A DNA stretch of 64,000 nt from Pezicula radicicola (GCA_003008705.1 PDUO01000014.1:408696-472695), one strand, 5' to 3'; shown: positions 22,850 through 34,902, numbered from the stretch's first letter. Translations and numbers: made by a program. The notes: a model not told the origin generated them from the sequence alone.

Positions 22850-25790
22850 TTATTTCCTTGGCAATTCCCTAAACACCTTTCGAAAGATTTTGCGGCTATT
22901 GTAAAGATTGCTAACTCTCAATCTCTCATTATCCAGATGTGCAGAATCACTCGCCTGACCACAGGGAAGGTGGGCAGCTGGGGCGTGGAACTCCTTTTCG
23001 AGGAAGCGGATGCTGGGAATACTACCTCCTTCCCGGATATAAAGGGGCTTGCGGCCTTTCTTCTTCGGTTCTGATGAAGTTGTGGTTTCCGCTTCTGCTG
23101 TTGAGTCTGAGACTGTAGAGGATGGAAGGTAGTCGAGAGGTAAGTTCGTTAGAGAAGCGGATGTTGCGGGCGTGGGTTTGAGACTTGGTGATGCTATGCT
23201 TGAGGGAGTTTTGCGGGTTGGTGCTCTGTTAAGACCGGGTACACTCATGCGGCGAGTAGTTTCTCCAATGGGTCCCCAGACTTCCATGATTGCTTCCTCA
23301 AGTGTTTGAAAGATTTCATTGTCGGGGTCACCGAGCCAGGCGTCAGCTTGATTATCGATAGTTATTGAAAGATCATTGTGCGTATCGAGTGTTGCGAAAG
23401 AGGTTTCAAGGAAGTTAGTGAGGGACTTGATCACGTCCTCTATTTCCTGGTTGGGCACCAGACGGAGAGAGATTGCTGCGCTTGCGTGTGAGGAGATGAG
23501 AGAGCCGTCGGGTCCGGAGACTTTGATGCGATGGATCGTGAGGTTGGGCTCTCGCCATCGGGCCATCAACGATGCTTTGAGGATATCTGCGGGACCATTT
23601 TCAGGATTCCTCTTGATTAAGGTGTCTGTGATATCGTCGTAGCGGGCTTCTTCGGCAGGAGTGAGGGGTAAGATGTCGTCGTAAAAGCCCGGAATCTGTA
23701 TTCGATTATGTAGGCCCTTGAGCTTGGCTAAGATTACTGTCAGGTCAAATAGTGGCTCATCCATCATATGGCTCCCATCGACTCCACTGTGCACGTCGGG
23801 ATGGGTGCTATCAACATTGACAGTTGCGTGAAGCACACCCCTTAGTCCGTAGGTCAAGCAAGGAACTTCGTCATCAAGCCAGTAACTATTGGCAAGGATA
23901 ATGTAGTCGATGTCACCGATGAGCTCCTTGTTTCTTCTCACGGCATCTTTGAAGCCACGCGAGCCAGATTCTTCTTCACCTTCGATAAGAAATGTGATAT
24001 CCGAATCCAGTTGTGAATTTTGGACAAGATCCACGACCCCATAAAGTGCTGCCATTATGGGTCCTTTGTTATCAGACACACCTCGGCCATAAAGATAGCC
24101 ATTTATACCTTTCAACTGAAAAGGATCAACTTTCCAATTTCCTTGCTTGTCATCAGCGGAGACAACATCATAGTGGCCATAAAACAGGATCTTCTTGCGC
24201 TGCCCAGAAACAGCAGGATTTCCTTTGAACTTAGCATAAACCACGGGATTATGTTGATTGTCCGTGTTCAACATTTCCGTCTGAGCTCCATATTTCTTGA
24301 ATAAGGTGCGGAGGAATGTTGCACCACGTCGGCAATCTTCTGCATTGTCGGTCCTTGAGGAGATGGTCTTGTAGGACACGAACTCCTGCAGAGATTTAAT
24401 AAGCTGATCATCCTGTATTTCACTATTCTTTTCCGCCGACGTAAGGCATCCTGACAAATCCCATACAGAGACGGAATTATCATTTGCACCTGTGATATAC
24501 AGCTGTCGCCCATCGTAGCTGGTAACTGCAGATGCTAATATACGACCTTCGTGGGCTTTCCATCGACTTAAACAATGATACTTCTGACTGAAATTTGATG
24601 ATGTGCTCTTGTATTTCCCATATTGTACTGTGCTGTATTTCTAGAGATGAGGTTAGCGGCTTTTCCAAAAAATTGACAACTGTTCCTTACTCTTGCATAT
24701 CCGGTTGACCCAGCACTGAAAAGGTATCCCCAGCCCATTTGCAAAGTCATGACATCCCCTTTGTGTGCCTTGATGACACGCAGCTTTTGCTTGGTATCTA
24801 GATCCCATAACTCAATAAGCCCTTCCAGCTTGCTGCTGTAAAGAAACGATCCATCAACAGCCATAGAAAGGACCGACTCGGCATCATCCTCTCCAAGACA
24901 TGCAACCTCTCTGATACCCGCGTCAGGGCTGTGATTGAGCTGCCAGAGCTTGATTGTGCCATCCCCTCCTCCAGATATCAACATGTCTTCGTCCGCGTCC
25001 ACCACCCGGCTGACATTTTTCACGAGGAGCATGCAATAAACGTATCCGAAGTGCGCATAATGCATCATATGCGCCTTGTCAATCTCGAGGACATCACCCT
25101 CCCCATTAGGACCTGTTCTCGACGTTGGCTGGGGCCTTGGCGTAGAAGTCCCTCCATGTGCAGCGGAATCAAAGAACCTATGGTTTCGTCGATCGGGGTG
25201 TCGTTCTGGATTGGGGGGAGGTCTCGAGGCCGAATCGCTCAGACTGCACCATTGAATACTCGTATTCTGCGCCCCAAGGTACACCGTCTCGAATTGTGCA
25301 GAATATGCCACGCTAAAGACGTCTCCTACATCGTATGTGCTGTATATGTGGTAGAGGCGCTTGAGGTTGACGGGGCACCAGGCATTAACGATTGCATCTC
25401 CAGCGCTGGAAAACAGGAGCTTCCCATCTGCGGACAAGAATAGGCAAAGTACGGCGCGGGTATGGGCTTGTATTCGTAGAACCAAATCAAAGGATGCCAA
25501 TGACCACACGGCTATTTCTCCATCTTGTGTACCAGCTGTGTGAAGAGATTAGCTTCTCGCCCGCGAGCTTCTTCATTTGGGTACAAACCGTAGATGTACT
25601 TGTCACCGACTGCGAGGGAAAGAATGGCACTCGTAATTTCAAGGTGGTGGGCTAGCTGCGCACTGGCTTGTGCCTCGTCGGCATCCGTTCTTTCTGTGAT
25701 TTCGTAGGAGGAATTGCTATCAGTCGAAGTGTCTGTGATCGGGGTATTAGCTGCTTTTGTTTCATTGGAAACCCCAAAGATTGAAGCCAT
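22850..25790 (-). CDS. dug2: DUG2-type WD40 + M20 metallopeptidase, about 945 aa
   Basis: Three exons: 25589-25790, 24691-25535 and 22850-24640. Introns of 53 and 50 nt give KYIYAGTQDGE and YARKYSTVQYG at the joins. The N-terminal 410 residues carry WD40 repeats (DGEIAVWS, DGTIKLWQ, EGLIELWD, DNSVSVWDLSG). The C-terminal half is an M20 peptidase: YGHYDVVSADD (metal His about 505, Asp about 507), GVSDNKGP (Asp about 539), GEEESGS (catalytic and metal Glu about 571-573), and a C-terminal DSAHLDNERL. This order is diagnostic of Dug2, which forms the glutathione-degrading complex with a Dug3-like amidotransferase in yeast. The length is close to the yeast protein of about 880 residues. A Ser/Thr-rich insert lies in the peptidase half, before RKPLYIREGGSIPS. 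All expected metal-site motifs look intact. Confidence 0.93.
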
Positions 25791-25977
25791 TTTGTGGGCA
25801 GGTTTAGGAAATTGACATGGTCGTCGCGGAAGCTAGGAAAGCTCAAGTTCGGAAGCTGGGGGAGCTGGGGAGCTGCCCCACGAAGGCACGACGAGACGAA
25901 GTGAATCTTCTCATCTCTTTCACCAGCTCATCTCGATGCCACTGTGACCATGACCGTGAATGCACGCCACATCACCC

Positions 25978-26316
25978 TTACCATGCGAGCGGCTGCGTCG
26001 TCGTACCATGACTTCGTGGCAATACACTGACAATGTGGGGGGAGTGGAGGGGTGGACGTTTCGTACCTTCGGAGACATCTTCTTCCTCTACCCACGAAGA
26101 GGAGTCTTGCTGGAAGTAGTCTGGAGTCCCATTTCCACACATCTTTGAGGGTGTACAACTGGGTTGTCCAGCGCAGCTATTCCACTGTTCCCAGTGGAAG
26201 TCATCGTCGTAGAGGCTACCCATGGTGGCGCCCTCTGTGCTCATTCCTTTATTGCGTGATCGATTGCGTTTGAGTCGGGCCTCATTGCGTCTTTCTTTCT
26301 GAGCGTGTTGCTGCAT
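25978..26316 (-). CDS. Possible small hydrophilic protein, 112 aa
   Basis: The frame starts with a basic block (MQQHAQKERRNEARLKRNRSRNK), then an acidic, Trp- and Cys-containing stretch (DDDFHWEQWNS) and several PSC/SKMC motifs. The composition is not that of random DNA up to about residue 85. The C-terminal tail looks like read-through of an intron or untranslated region. It sits directly upstream of the DUG2-type gene on the same strand, so it could instead be leader sequence. No family is recognised. Confidence 0.35.
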   Translation of the reverse strand: MQQHAQKERRNEARLKRNRSRNKGMSTEGATMGSLYDDDFHWEQWNSCAGQPSCTPSKMCGNGTPDYFQQDSSSWVEEEDVSEGTKRPPLHSPHIVSVLPRSHGTTTQPLAW

Positions 26317-27822
26317 TGGGAATACAAAAGTATATCTCCCTGCAGGAAAGACCTAGTGAAAGCTCTCTGGTTACACCGCTGTTCTTGGTGTGCTTCTCTG
26401 CTGTTTACAGATCGGCCTCTTGCATTTTGTGCAGGTGCACAATGGACAGGTCGTATTGCAAAGATTTTTAGACAAGCAGATTCAGCAATGACTCACCATC
26501 TTTCAAAGAGCCTGGGTGATGTATTCATCATTCATAGGACGGGCCTTTTTCGCTTTGCTATACCATCTACGCGTACCTACCTACTTTGTATATCTCATCA
26601 ACATCCCCATCCAAGTTAGCTTTCTAGATATGCAAAAACATATTCTAAAATTTGCTAAAGACGCACAACCACAAGAACAATCAACTGCTTAATGCATCAC
26701 TCAGCTTTCAAACTTTCCAATTTTCTCACCATTTTAACCATCAACGCCCTACCCTCTTTTCTCGCGTCCAAATTGCAATCGTCATCACGTTTATCCTTTT
26801 TACTAACATAAGATCTGCCTAAGCCACCAATACGAGCATTAGATGGCGCGCTGGTTACATGGGAATGGCGAGTATTTAGCCTCAATCATTGATAAATAGC
26901 CTCAATAATTAACTCAGTTTGCCTTTCCCAAAGCTATGGGGTCGGCTGGGTCACACACATTGCCCAACCCACCAAGACAAGAGACGAGAAGAAAGTCTAG
27001 AAGTTTGTTGCCTCATTTCTATTTATTCTTCAAATCATAACGTAATTTAAATCTGCTCTGTTCAGAACATACTCGATATCTACTAGTACAGAATCCTTTA
27101 CAAGTCACCTGAAATACTTGCTTCATTTCGGTGGCTACTGTTGAATGTGAGCAATTTAAATATCCCACGTATTTTACTATCCCTTCCCTTGTATATTAGC
27201 CACTCGACCAAGGATTTGACACTCTGCTCGTCTACCACCGCTTAACGCGTCTCGAAGGCAAACACAGAAAGTTTATTAATTAGAACTACTTCGTTTGATC
27301 AATAACTTGCACATCCCTGTGGCCCGAGTGTTGGCTAATATACAAGGGAATGAATAATAGAAAGCCTGCGGCATTTTAATTTGCCTTTGAGAAGATAGCA
27401 GAAGCAGTTACAAGCATGCTCTTTGCAAAATTGCGAGGTTGTTCAAGGCATTTCTTATCAATGGAAATGATTCTAAAGCCTGAACGAAAGTGAAAGCTCC
27501 AGTAGAGCCACGTCCATCACAGCTATGCTAAGTATAATCAACCAAGTGTGCAGTGGGGGCAACTTGTACTGTTTCTGCGTATGCCATGCTACCCAGCAAA
27601 CAAGAAACACCGTTGCTTGCTATCATTATTTATGACTATGATTACTATTGTTGGTCCTATATTGCAAAGGGTCTTGTATGTGTTGATGGATACAAACTTC
27701 GCTTACAGGCGTTAGTGACAAACCAGCGTTCTCGCTTCAAAGGTAGGACACTCAATTGTAACTCGAACATCCAAAAAAGTGAACATGCAAGTAAAGTAAG
27801 CCCAAAAAAAAAAGATTACAAG
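26317..27822. other. AT-rich intergenic sequence
   Basis: No gene is supported. Minor open frames lack domains and splice sites. Confidence 0.5.
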
Positions 27823-27973
27823 TGGCCATTACAGGGTTCGAACCTGTTACCTCTGCCGTGTGTTGCCCAGCCAGGGATCGAACCTAGCATTTCTCCCGTT
27901 CTTGAAGCCTCTGGGAACGTACTTTCCGTTATACTATGGGCATGGCAGCGCTCTACCACTGAGCTAAACAGCC
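27823..27973 (-). tRNA. tRNA with a roughly 79-nt insertion in its anticodon loop
   Basis: On the minus strand the outer parts form a normal tRNA. The acceptor stem GGCTGTT pairs with AATGGCC (G-U pairs allowed). The D arm is GCTC-AGTGGTA-GAGC, anticodon stem CTGCC/GGCAG, T arm ACAGG-TTCGAAC-CCTGT, discriminator A. Removing 79 nt leaves a 7-nt loop and a 72-nt tRNA. A standard intron after position 37 gives loop ATGCCCC and anticodon GCC (Gly). Cutting at other allowed points gives CAC or GAC (Val). The body does not match the usual cytosolic Gly sequence, so the identity is open. The GCCCA of the loop can pair with TGGGC near the 3' end of the insertion, as in tRNA-intron folding. Confidence 0.7.
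27863..27942 (-). tRNA. tRNA-like element nested inside the outer tRNA's anticodon loop
   Basis: The insertion carries its own perfect-looking T arm (CTAGG-TTCGATC-CCTGG, a good Pol III B-box). It is followed by CTGGGCA, which pairs with TGCCCAT at its 5' end (6 of 7 pairs). A D-arm-like TAGTATAACGGAAAGTAC follows the 5' stem. The anticodon region is abnormal: CGTTC/GAACG encloses 13 nt, or TTCCC/GGGAG encloses 15 nt, and no clean T33-anticodon loop is visible. It may be a decayed tRNA, a tRNA with its own small intron, or a tRNA-derived insertion. Confidence 0.45.
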
Positions 27974-30918
27974 TTTTTGTTTGTTTTACAGTACAGAGGT
28001 TAACTTAGATTATGTAGGTGGTTAATTTGCGGATTTGTGGGCTAGTGACTTGGTGTCTTGTTGGGTGGGACTTAGTAAGGCACTGGCAGTAAACTAGTTG
28101 GATGGCTTGTGTTGACGAGTAGTATGCTGGGGATGAACACCTTAACTAAGGTCACGAGTTTCTGTATTATGCAAAGTACGACGAGTCGAAGTACTTATTA
28201 AGCATTTTTCTAACACTATTTGCTAAAGCACTTTGTATCTACACTCTCAACCTATTTATAGCAAATATCAACTTTTTACAGCTTTAGTTGTAGAACTTCA
28301 GTATGCTAGAAGTGAGACACAGGTGTTCTCTAGAAAGCAAGCCAACTATGTATAGACACGAGCCAAAAATATTTTAAAGTTTCAACAGTGATCGAGGTTG
28401 AACTGTAACCGAGAGATCATTCCCCTTCTACTTACCGTACGTCTTTTCCACTCTCCAGCTTGCTCCATTCATATTAATGTAGAAGCTCTACTGCAAACTA
28501 GAGTCGAAAAACATGCCACGGAGCCGTGATTAATCTCCGGGAACGTGGAGAAATAGTGCCCCTTGAGTGCACGAAACATTCTCCCCATGTATTCTTATCA
28601 ACGCCTTGAAGACGAACCAAGAGATTATTGTAAAGATGTTTCTAGTCAGGGCAATCGCCCGTCGCACAGGAGACTCCCCTAGCCTTCAGAAGTGGCTTCT
28701 CAATCCTCAACCATCGATTCCCGTCCGCATCATCTCTAGCGAGCTAGTTGTCATACCCGAGATGGCTATGATCCCTAAGGTTCTTCTTGAAGTCCCTACG
28801 AACAAAGTCCCACCTTTCAGCTTCCCGAGTTTTAAGATAGGTCAAATACATAAAGATGTTTCCAAGTCTCCCAAAGAAGCCAAGACAGCATTAGCTATGG
28901 CCTTTCAAGATCTTGGTATGGGGATCTTGTCCTCGCTATGGGAATGGCTTTAGCAAGAAGGCAAACTAGGGCTACACATAGAGCTAAATAATCTCGTTCA
29001 TGGCTTGACCATAGTTGTAAGTTTATACAACAAGCTTTAAATTAGATACAGGAATAAGTCAGTTACTCAATTAAGTGAGTTGCCTAGATTAAGTGAGTTA
29101 CCTAGATTAAGTGAGTTGCCCATAGTAAATAGTCTGCTTAAGTCGTTGAATCTTTCTTGTTTCGCATACGACCTATGGAGGAAAGCTTGCAAGGATAGGA
29201 TTAACCCGGAGAGTTTGTACAAAACCTGAGGTATGATATGGCCTATGGTTGTAGGTTGTTCAGTGTTACTGGTTGGCACCGGAAGATCGGGCACTTCTGA
29301 CGATGAGCACTAATCCACATAGCCGCCTCTAATGATGAGAGAAAGTATTGGGGGCGATCGGAAGGCAGAAGACTTTGTTGGCTTGGGAGGAAGACGCTGC
29401 CGCCGACATTTACAGAAGGGACCCTACCAACACTGATACACATGAAGCGGTGTCTGGAGTTATGTCTGTGTAAGTGGAATAATTATTGAGTATTTATTGA
29501 GATTTAGTTAAATTATGGAAGAGGCTTCGTGGAATATAACTCTAAGACGCAATAGGCTTACCCTAATGTTGTAAAGACAATGTTGTAGCAACTTGTGATA
29601 CATCGATTCTACAAGAACTGAATCATAAGGCATTTATTTCTTAGTATTAGCAACTAGATAGTAACCCTATAAAACTTATGCTTAGGCCAGTAACGCGTAA
29701 AAAAAAAAGCAAATATCATATATGCCAAAATTACGCGAGCTAATAAGTACCTCACTTGATTTAGGTAGCTAGCTTAAAAACAGCCCAGACAGTTTGTGAT
29801 TAGCAATGGAACTACACGGCGTCTGTTATCTACCAATTTCATAGAATGACAACAATATAGAAGAATTCTTGATGCTTGAATGATTTTAATTTCGTTTCTT
29901 TTTAGAAAGAAAAGTTGGCCGGGACCACTTTTAGACAACAACGTTATGGTACACGCTTGCTGCCTCAACGTATTATCGACGCAGAAATCAACGTGGGACT
30001 ATTTTTTTGAACTTGAAAACAACAGTTTTCAATTAATGATTGAAATATTCTGAGACTTAGTTTTGAGCAAACTCAGTCCCTTTAGAACTTCTTGTCTCCT
30101 CGGGTTTTGCTTCGCTTAAAGCCTCAACCCTTCTCATTCTTTGTATCTCCAGCACTATCAGAACGGAAGGAGATTCAGTTTCTGTCCTGCTACTAATCTT
30201 GCTATAGCTGACATCAATGTGCAAAACAATTATCTCCATCTTGTTTACTCCTACTTCTACTCGCCACTTCAAGACAACATTCTCTGCGTTTGTGCAATTT
30301 AACACAACACTCCAAGTCTTTAAGGTGAGTAGTACTATGAAATTCAACAGGAGCTGCTTGCTCTTGGCTTTCCTTTTATCTTATGCTCTTTTCCTTCATT
30401 CCAATACATCTCTGCTACTTCATCTTCTGAAACTGCGAACCCATTGACGTCAGATTTTGTCCAGCGGTTCATCTGAGCTTGCCAGCTTCTAGCTTCTCAG
30501 CACCGGCAGACTTCTATTTCTCCACATACTTTCACTTCACATTCTTCCATCTCTTTTTCCAAAACACCTCCATCAGCAATCAATGTTACACACTTTCGAT
30601 CTTCCAATCTTTATTCTGACCACATAATCCTCGCAGGTCTCTTCAGCTCTCTCAACATCCCTCAGTCACAACGGTGACATCTTGAGCCCAACGACCACCT
30701 CTTCAAACTTAATAGCTCTCAGCGAATATTCCTATTTCAACTAGATCTGCCGCCGTCTCGATAACTCAGCTTCACCATTCGAATTACTTACTATCAGCGT
30801 ATATCACCTTCAACGACAAAGAAAGTCTTCGCTTAAAAGACACCCTTTGGTTGCAAATCCCAAGTAGATCTAGCAATACTTCAACGTTCTATCTTCAGTA
30901 CCCGGTTCTTCATCGCAC
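27974..30918. other. Gene-poor stretch upstream of the methyltransferase
   Basis: About 2.9 kb. The longest frame (28567-28953, plus, 128 codons) has no domain, no splice partner and ordinary composition, so I do not call it. A minisatellite site lies at 29055-29121. From about 30330 on, the plus strand is strongly pyrimidine-rich, which fits a long 5' leader and promoter for the gene at 31013. Confidence 0.45.
29055..29121 (+). repeat. Minisatellite site, about 3.5 units of 18 bp
   Basis: Units run AAGTGAGTTGCCTAGATT, AAGTGAGTTACCTAGATT, AAGTGAGTTGCCC, preceded by a diverged AAGTCAGTTACTCAATT. This is the cleanest array of the dispersed family. On the reverse strand it would read as an artefactual NSLNLG peptide repeat. 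Confidence 0.8.
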
Positions 30919-30921
30919 AAA

Positions 30922-30993
30922 GTAGGTTGATATTTTATATCATTTCTAACCCTTCTAATTGTTCAAGTAGCTAACTACTCTCGCTCTTTGCAG
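30922..30993 (+). other. Probable 5'-UTR intron of the methyltransferase gene
   Basis: A GTAGGT donor, CTAAC branch sites (near 30948 and 30971) and a pyrimidine tract ending TTTGCAG lie just 19 nt before the ATG at 31013. An intron this close to the start is common in fungal leaders. Confidence 0.5.
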
Positions 30994-31012
30994 ATCTGAC
31001 GGAACATCAGGT

Positions 31013-34000
31013 ATGGCACCAATAGTCATAGATCTAACAGCCGATAAGGATGGATACGGTTTACAAAGCTATGTCGATTCACCAGGGCTTTTTGATACCC
31101 TAGAAGCAGACATCATCCCTAGCATTGAGAAAGGGTCCCTACTAAGCACGCCTGCGCCACTAGAGCTGTCGGATGAGGAGACCGATTCCAGAATCTCCTC
31201 TCAGTCTTCACCATCTCCATCTCCTAAGTTTCTTCTGAAACCATACAAGCCTTTGTATGCTCTTAAGCGTTTTGCACCGCCAACTAAATTGTTGAGGAGT
31301 ACAAAACGTTACAAAAAAGAGTCTACCTCAGCTTCACTCTTTGAATCTTCAGATGAGGAGGAATATAATAAGAACAAGCGTTCAGCTCTCAAGAACCCGT
31401 ATGAAACTTTACAAGAAGCGTTTTTGGGAAGCTCAGAGCCTGAAGACCAAACTGAAGCTGAGAGTCAATCCCTTGCAGGCCTCGAATTGGAGTCAACTCC
31501 AAGTTCCACTTCTGATTCTGGGGCAAGCGAAACACAGAACTCAGCGAAGCTCTACCAGAAGCCCAAATCTGGCAAGGAAAGCAATGCAAGCGAGCTATAC
31601 AACACCGAGTGGGTTGGCCGAATTGCCGATGCTATTTTCAAGAGGCAATTGATGAAGGTTGATGAAGATGGTTATCTAAAAGTGGAAGCAGATGATGAAG
31701 ATCTACAACTAATGATCAGTTCTGCATCTGGTGTGAAGAAAGACGGCTCAGAAAGTATTAATCCACCAAAAGAAGCTATGTTAGATGGAGCCGCAACCTG
31801 GTACGACCAGAAGAAGAACAGAACTGGGTATGACTCCGCTCAGATCGACGGACGTGGTTTCCGGGCGGGAGACTTCGTTGAAATTGATGATGAAGTGGAT
31901 GAGCTGTCTTACGGCAGAATCCAATACTTTTTCGAACAAGACGATCAGAGAATGGCACATTTGAGACGGTTCCAAAAGGGAACCAGTACCGTGCTAGGTG
32001 AGACGGCAGGTCCCCGCGAACTTTTTCTGGTTACGCAGTGTCATGATATTGAACTGGAGTTAATTGTGAGGAAAATTGAAGTTGGCTTCCGCGGAAGAAA
32101 ATCATCTAGTCAGACTGGCGACGGCGCGATCGAAGATGACTACAAACATAAGGACAAATACTTCTACCGTCTGCACTACGAGCCAAGGGGTCCATCGACA
32201 TTTCCTGTGTTTTCAGAGGCGATGAAATATGACAGCATATTTGATCAAGCAAGTCCAGGTCAACAACAATGTTGGTGCTGTGAATCTCGAGAAGCAGAGA
32301 AAGCCCGACAATCCCCCAAGGTATTTGGCAACAATGAAGGGAATAACACCATCAAGTGCTTGTCTCATAATGGGATTGAATACTATTTGAATGATTTTGT
32401 GTTTTTGTCAACACATCCAGGCGATCCTTTCGAGATTGGTAAAATAACCGAAATCAAGAAGGTAAGAGTATTTATACACTTGCCCCATATTTTTAGCCAA
32501 CCAAAACACTAACTTGAGACAGCTTCAATCTACGCCCAAAACAGAAAACAATGTTCAGATCGAAGCCATCGAGTATAAGCGCTACGATGAGCTACTCGAA
32601 CGTACCTACTTCGAAGAATTTGAAAATATCGAACCTCATGCCATCAGAGATGAAAGAAGGTTGTATTGCACAGGGGAAAAGGTCCAGCACCACTATTCCA
32701 AGTTGGAAGGCAAGTGCCAAGTAAGACACTTTGCACATATCAAATCTTTGGATAAGTTTAAGGATTCTGCGACTTTCAATTTTTGGGTAAGGGACGGGCT
32801 GAATGACCAACACCCCAAGTGGAAAGAGCCGACAGTGAACGACCTAATACCTTTGCCGGCTGGAAGCATAAAGTACTCAGGAAATTTTGAATCCCTCAGC
32901 GAAAAACTCGAAGTTTTCAGGGCACATGGCCGGAAGCTTCGTGGGATGGATCTGTTCGCTGGTTTAGGTGGATTCTCACTTGTTAGTTCCGTTGCATACT
33001 TCTATCCCAAGTCACAGCAAGCATCTAACATTGGACCACACAGGGTTTGGAAAAGAGCGGAGCCGTGAAAGCAGAGTGGGTAAGTTTCCAAACCTTATGG
33101 CAGTAATAAAGATGATATAATAACCTTACGAAAGGCAATCGAGATTGATGTATCTGCTGCCAAGACTCTCGAGCGTAATAAGCCGAAAGTCAGAGTTTAC
33201 AACCAGGACGCCAATGAGATGTTGAAATCTGCAATTCTCCAGCATAGAGATGGAAAGAAGCTGGAACCAATTAAAGATTTACAAGGTCGGATCATGCCTG
33301 CCATGCCCATCAAGGGTGAAGTTGAGGTACGACGTTTTCACTTGTATTCTGACCAGCTCTTGCTTACTGATTTTCTCCCTTCCAGATTATATTCGGTGGC
33401 TGCCCATGTCAAAGCTTTACCACTTTAAACAGACATAAGAAGGATAACGACCAGAGAACATGCTTAATAGCTACATATCTATCATACGTCGACTTCTACC
33501 GACCTAAATTTGTTATGCTTGAGAATGTCGAAGGGATACTTGGCCACAAAATTGGTGAGATAGAAAATGGGGTTACAAAGTCCGTTCTCTTCTCTTTTCT
33601 GCACTGCACTGCATGTTATTGTACTGACAAGGTTTAAATAGGCTTATTCTTCGCACTTTAACTTCATTGGGATATCAGGTACAGTATGCACTGCTTCAAG
33701 CAGCACACTACGCTACTCCTCAGAACCGTGTTCGAGTGTTTTTTATTGCGGCTCTACCCGGATGCGAATTGCCAAACTTTCCTCGACCTTCTCACATACC
33801 CAATGGAAGAAACCGCTTTAGTTCTAAGATGAGTCGAACAGCTGGTGCGCCACATAGGCCTATTAACATTGGGGATGCAATCACAGACCTGCCTCGTTTT
33901 GATTATATCAATCAGTATAAAATTATCCCCCAAACTTCGAAACAGAAAGAAGATCGAGAATATCGCGAAAAGAAGATGGACATTGCTCAGTACGAGGCCG

Positions 34001-34902
34001 GTCTTAAGCATCCATTTGTGGGAAGACGTGTGCAGGGATATCTTTCTAAGCCGGTATCCGAATATCAGAGAAATATGAGAAACGGCGGCGCAGAAGTAGT
34101 GCGAGATCATGTCACGATGAATTTTAAGGTAAGTCTCAAATTCTCGGAGTTAGTTTTCTTCTAGGTTGAATGTACTCATTACTATGGAACGTCTTTGAGA
34201 TACTCCGGAATATCTAAAACAAGTAAACTAACTCTGAGCTTCTGGCAATAGGGCGCGGCGAGATACATTCCAAAAACGGAAAGCTGGATACATGCGACGG
34301 TTGAGAGAATCTACAACATACCTATCACAGCAACAGGGAATAGAGATCATAAAGACCTACCTGAAGTGCTAAAGTGTTTTGCCTTGAACAGCAAAAAGTC
34401 GAAATCAGCTGAGCACAGATATGCTGGTAGATATGGTCGGAGAGGTTTTCAAGATACGTTAGATGCATGTCTAACTGATATGAATCCTTCAGGTCCTAAT
34501 GGGCGGAAATTGCACTCTTCACAACACCGTATTTTGACGGTAAGAGAATATGCGCGCTTCCAAGGGATTGAAGATTGGTTTCAGTTTGATTTGGAGAGAA
34601 TAAGTGCAGCCGACGCTTATAAACAAATTGGTAATGCTGTGCCTGTGCCTTTGGGTAAGGCTTTGGGTGACGAGCTTCTGAACGTTTTGGTAGAGATGTT
34701 TGAGAAGGAGCAGGAGGCTTCTGAGGCCAACGCAAGTGCTCAAGCTTTTACTGGTATTGGCAAAACAGAAAAACTTGAGTCTAAAGAGCACAAGTACGAA
34801 GGACCGGAGAAGGCAGAGGAAGTAAAGCCGGCTACTTTTCAGTTGACGACGAAGGGCGACTCTCTTAATGACGCTATAAATCTTGATAGCGACGATGAGT
34901 GA
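31013..34902 (+). CDS. dim-2: DIM-2/Dnmt1-like cytosine-5 DNA methyltransferase, about 1150 aa
   Basis: Seven exons: 31013-32461, 32523-32981, 33044-33079 (only 36 nt), 33135-33326, 33386-33554, 33632-34128 and 34252-34902. All introns are GT-AG, 55-123 nt. The protein transfers methyl groups from SAM to cytosine in chromatin. The N-terminal 160 residues are acidic and disordered. BAH-like regions follow (GRGFRAGDFVEIDDEVDELS at about residue 280, and GIEYYLNDFVFLSTHPGDP). The catalytic motifs are all present: motif I DLFAGLGGFSLGLEKSGAV (about 625, split by a join), motif IV GGCPCQSF with the catalytic Cys (about 721), motif VI ENVEG (about 757), motif VIII QNRVRVF (about 799) and motif X QIGNAVPVPLGKALG (about 1060). 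The fifth intron is the least certain: only acceptor 33631 keeps frame (GHKIGLNRLILRTL). The protein is shorter than Neurospora DIM-2. A distinct Dnmt1-like clade member is possible. Confidence 0.9.

Noticed and set aside
27553..28008. 151-codon plus-strand open frame
   Set aside because: It is an antisense reading through the nested tRNA locus (QPGIEPSIS-like artefact), with no domain or splice support.
28567..28953. 128-codon plus-strand frame as a gene
   Set aside because: No recognisable domain, no splice partner, ordinary composition, in a gene-poor region.
29067..29294. Peptide with NSLNLG repeats on the minus strand
   Set aside because: It is the translation of the minisatellite array, not a real repeat protein.
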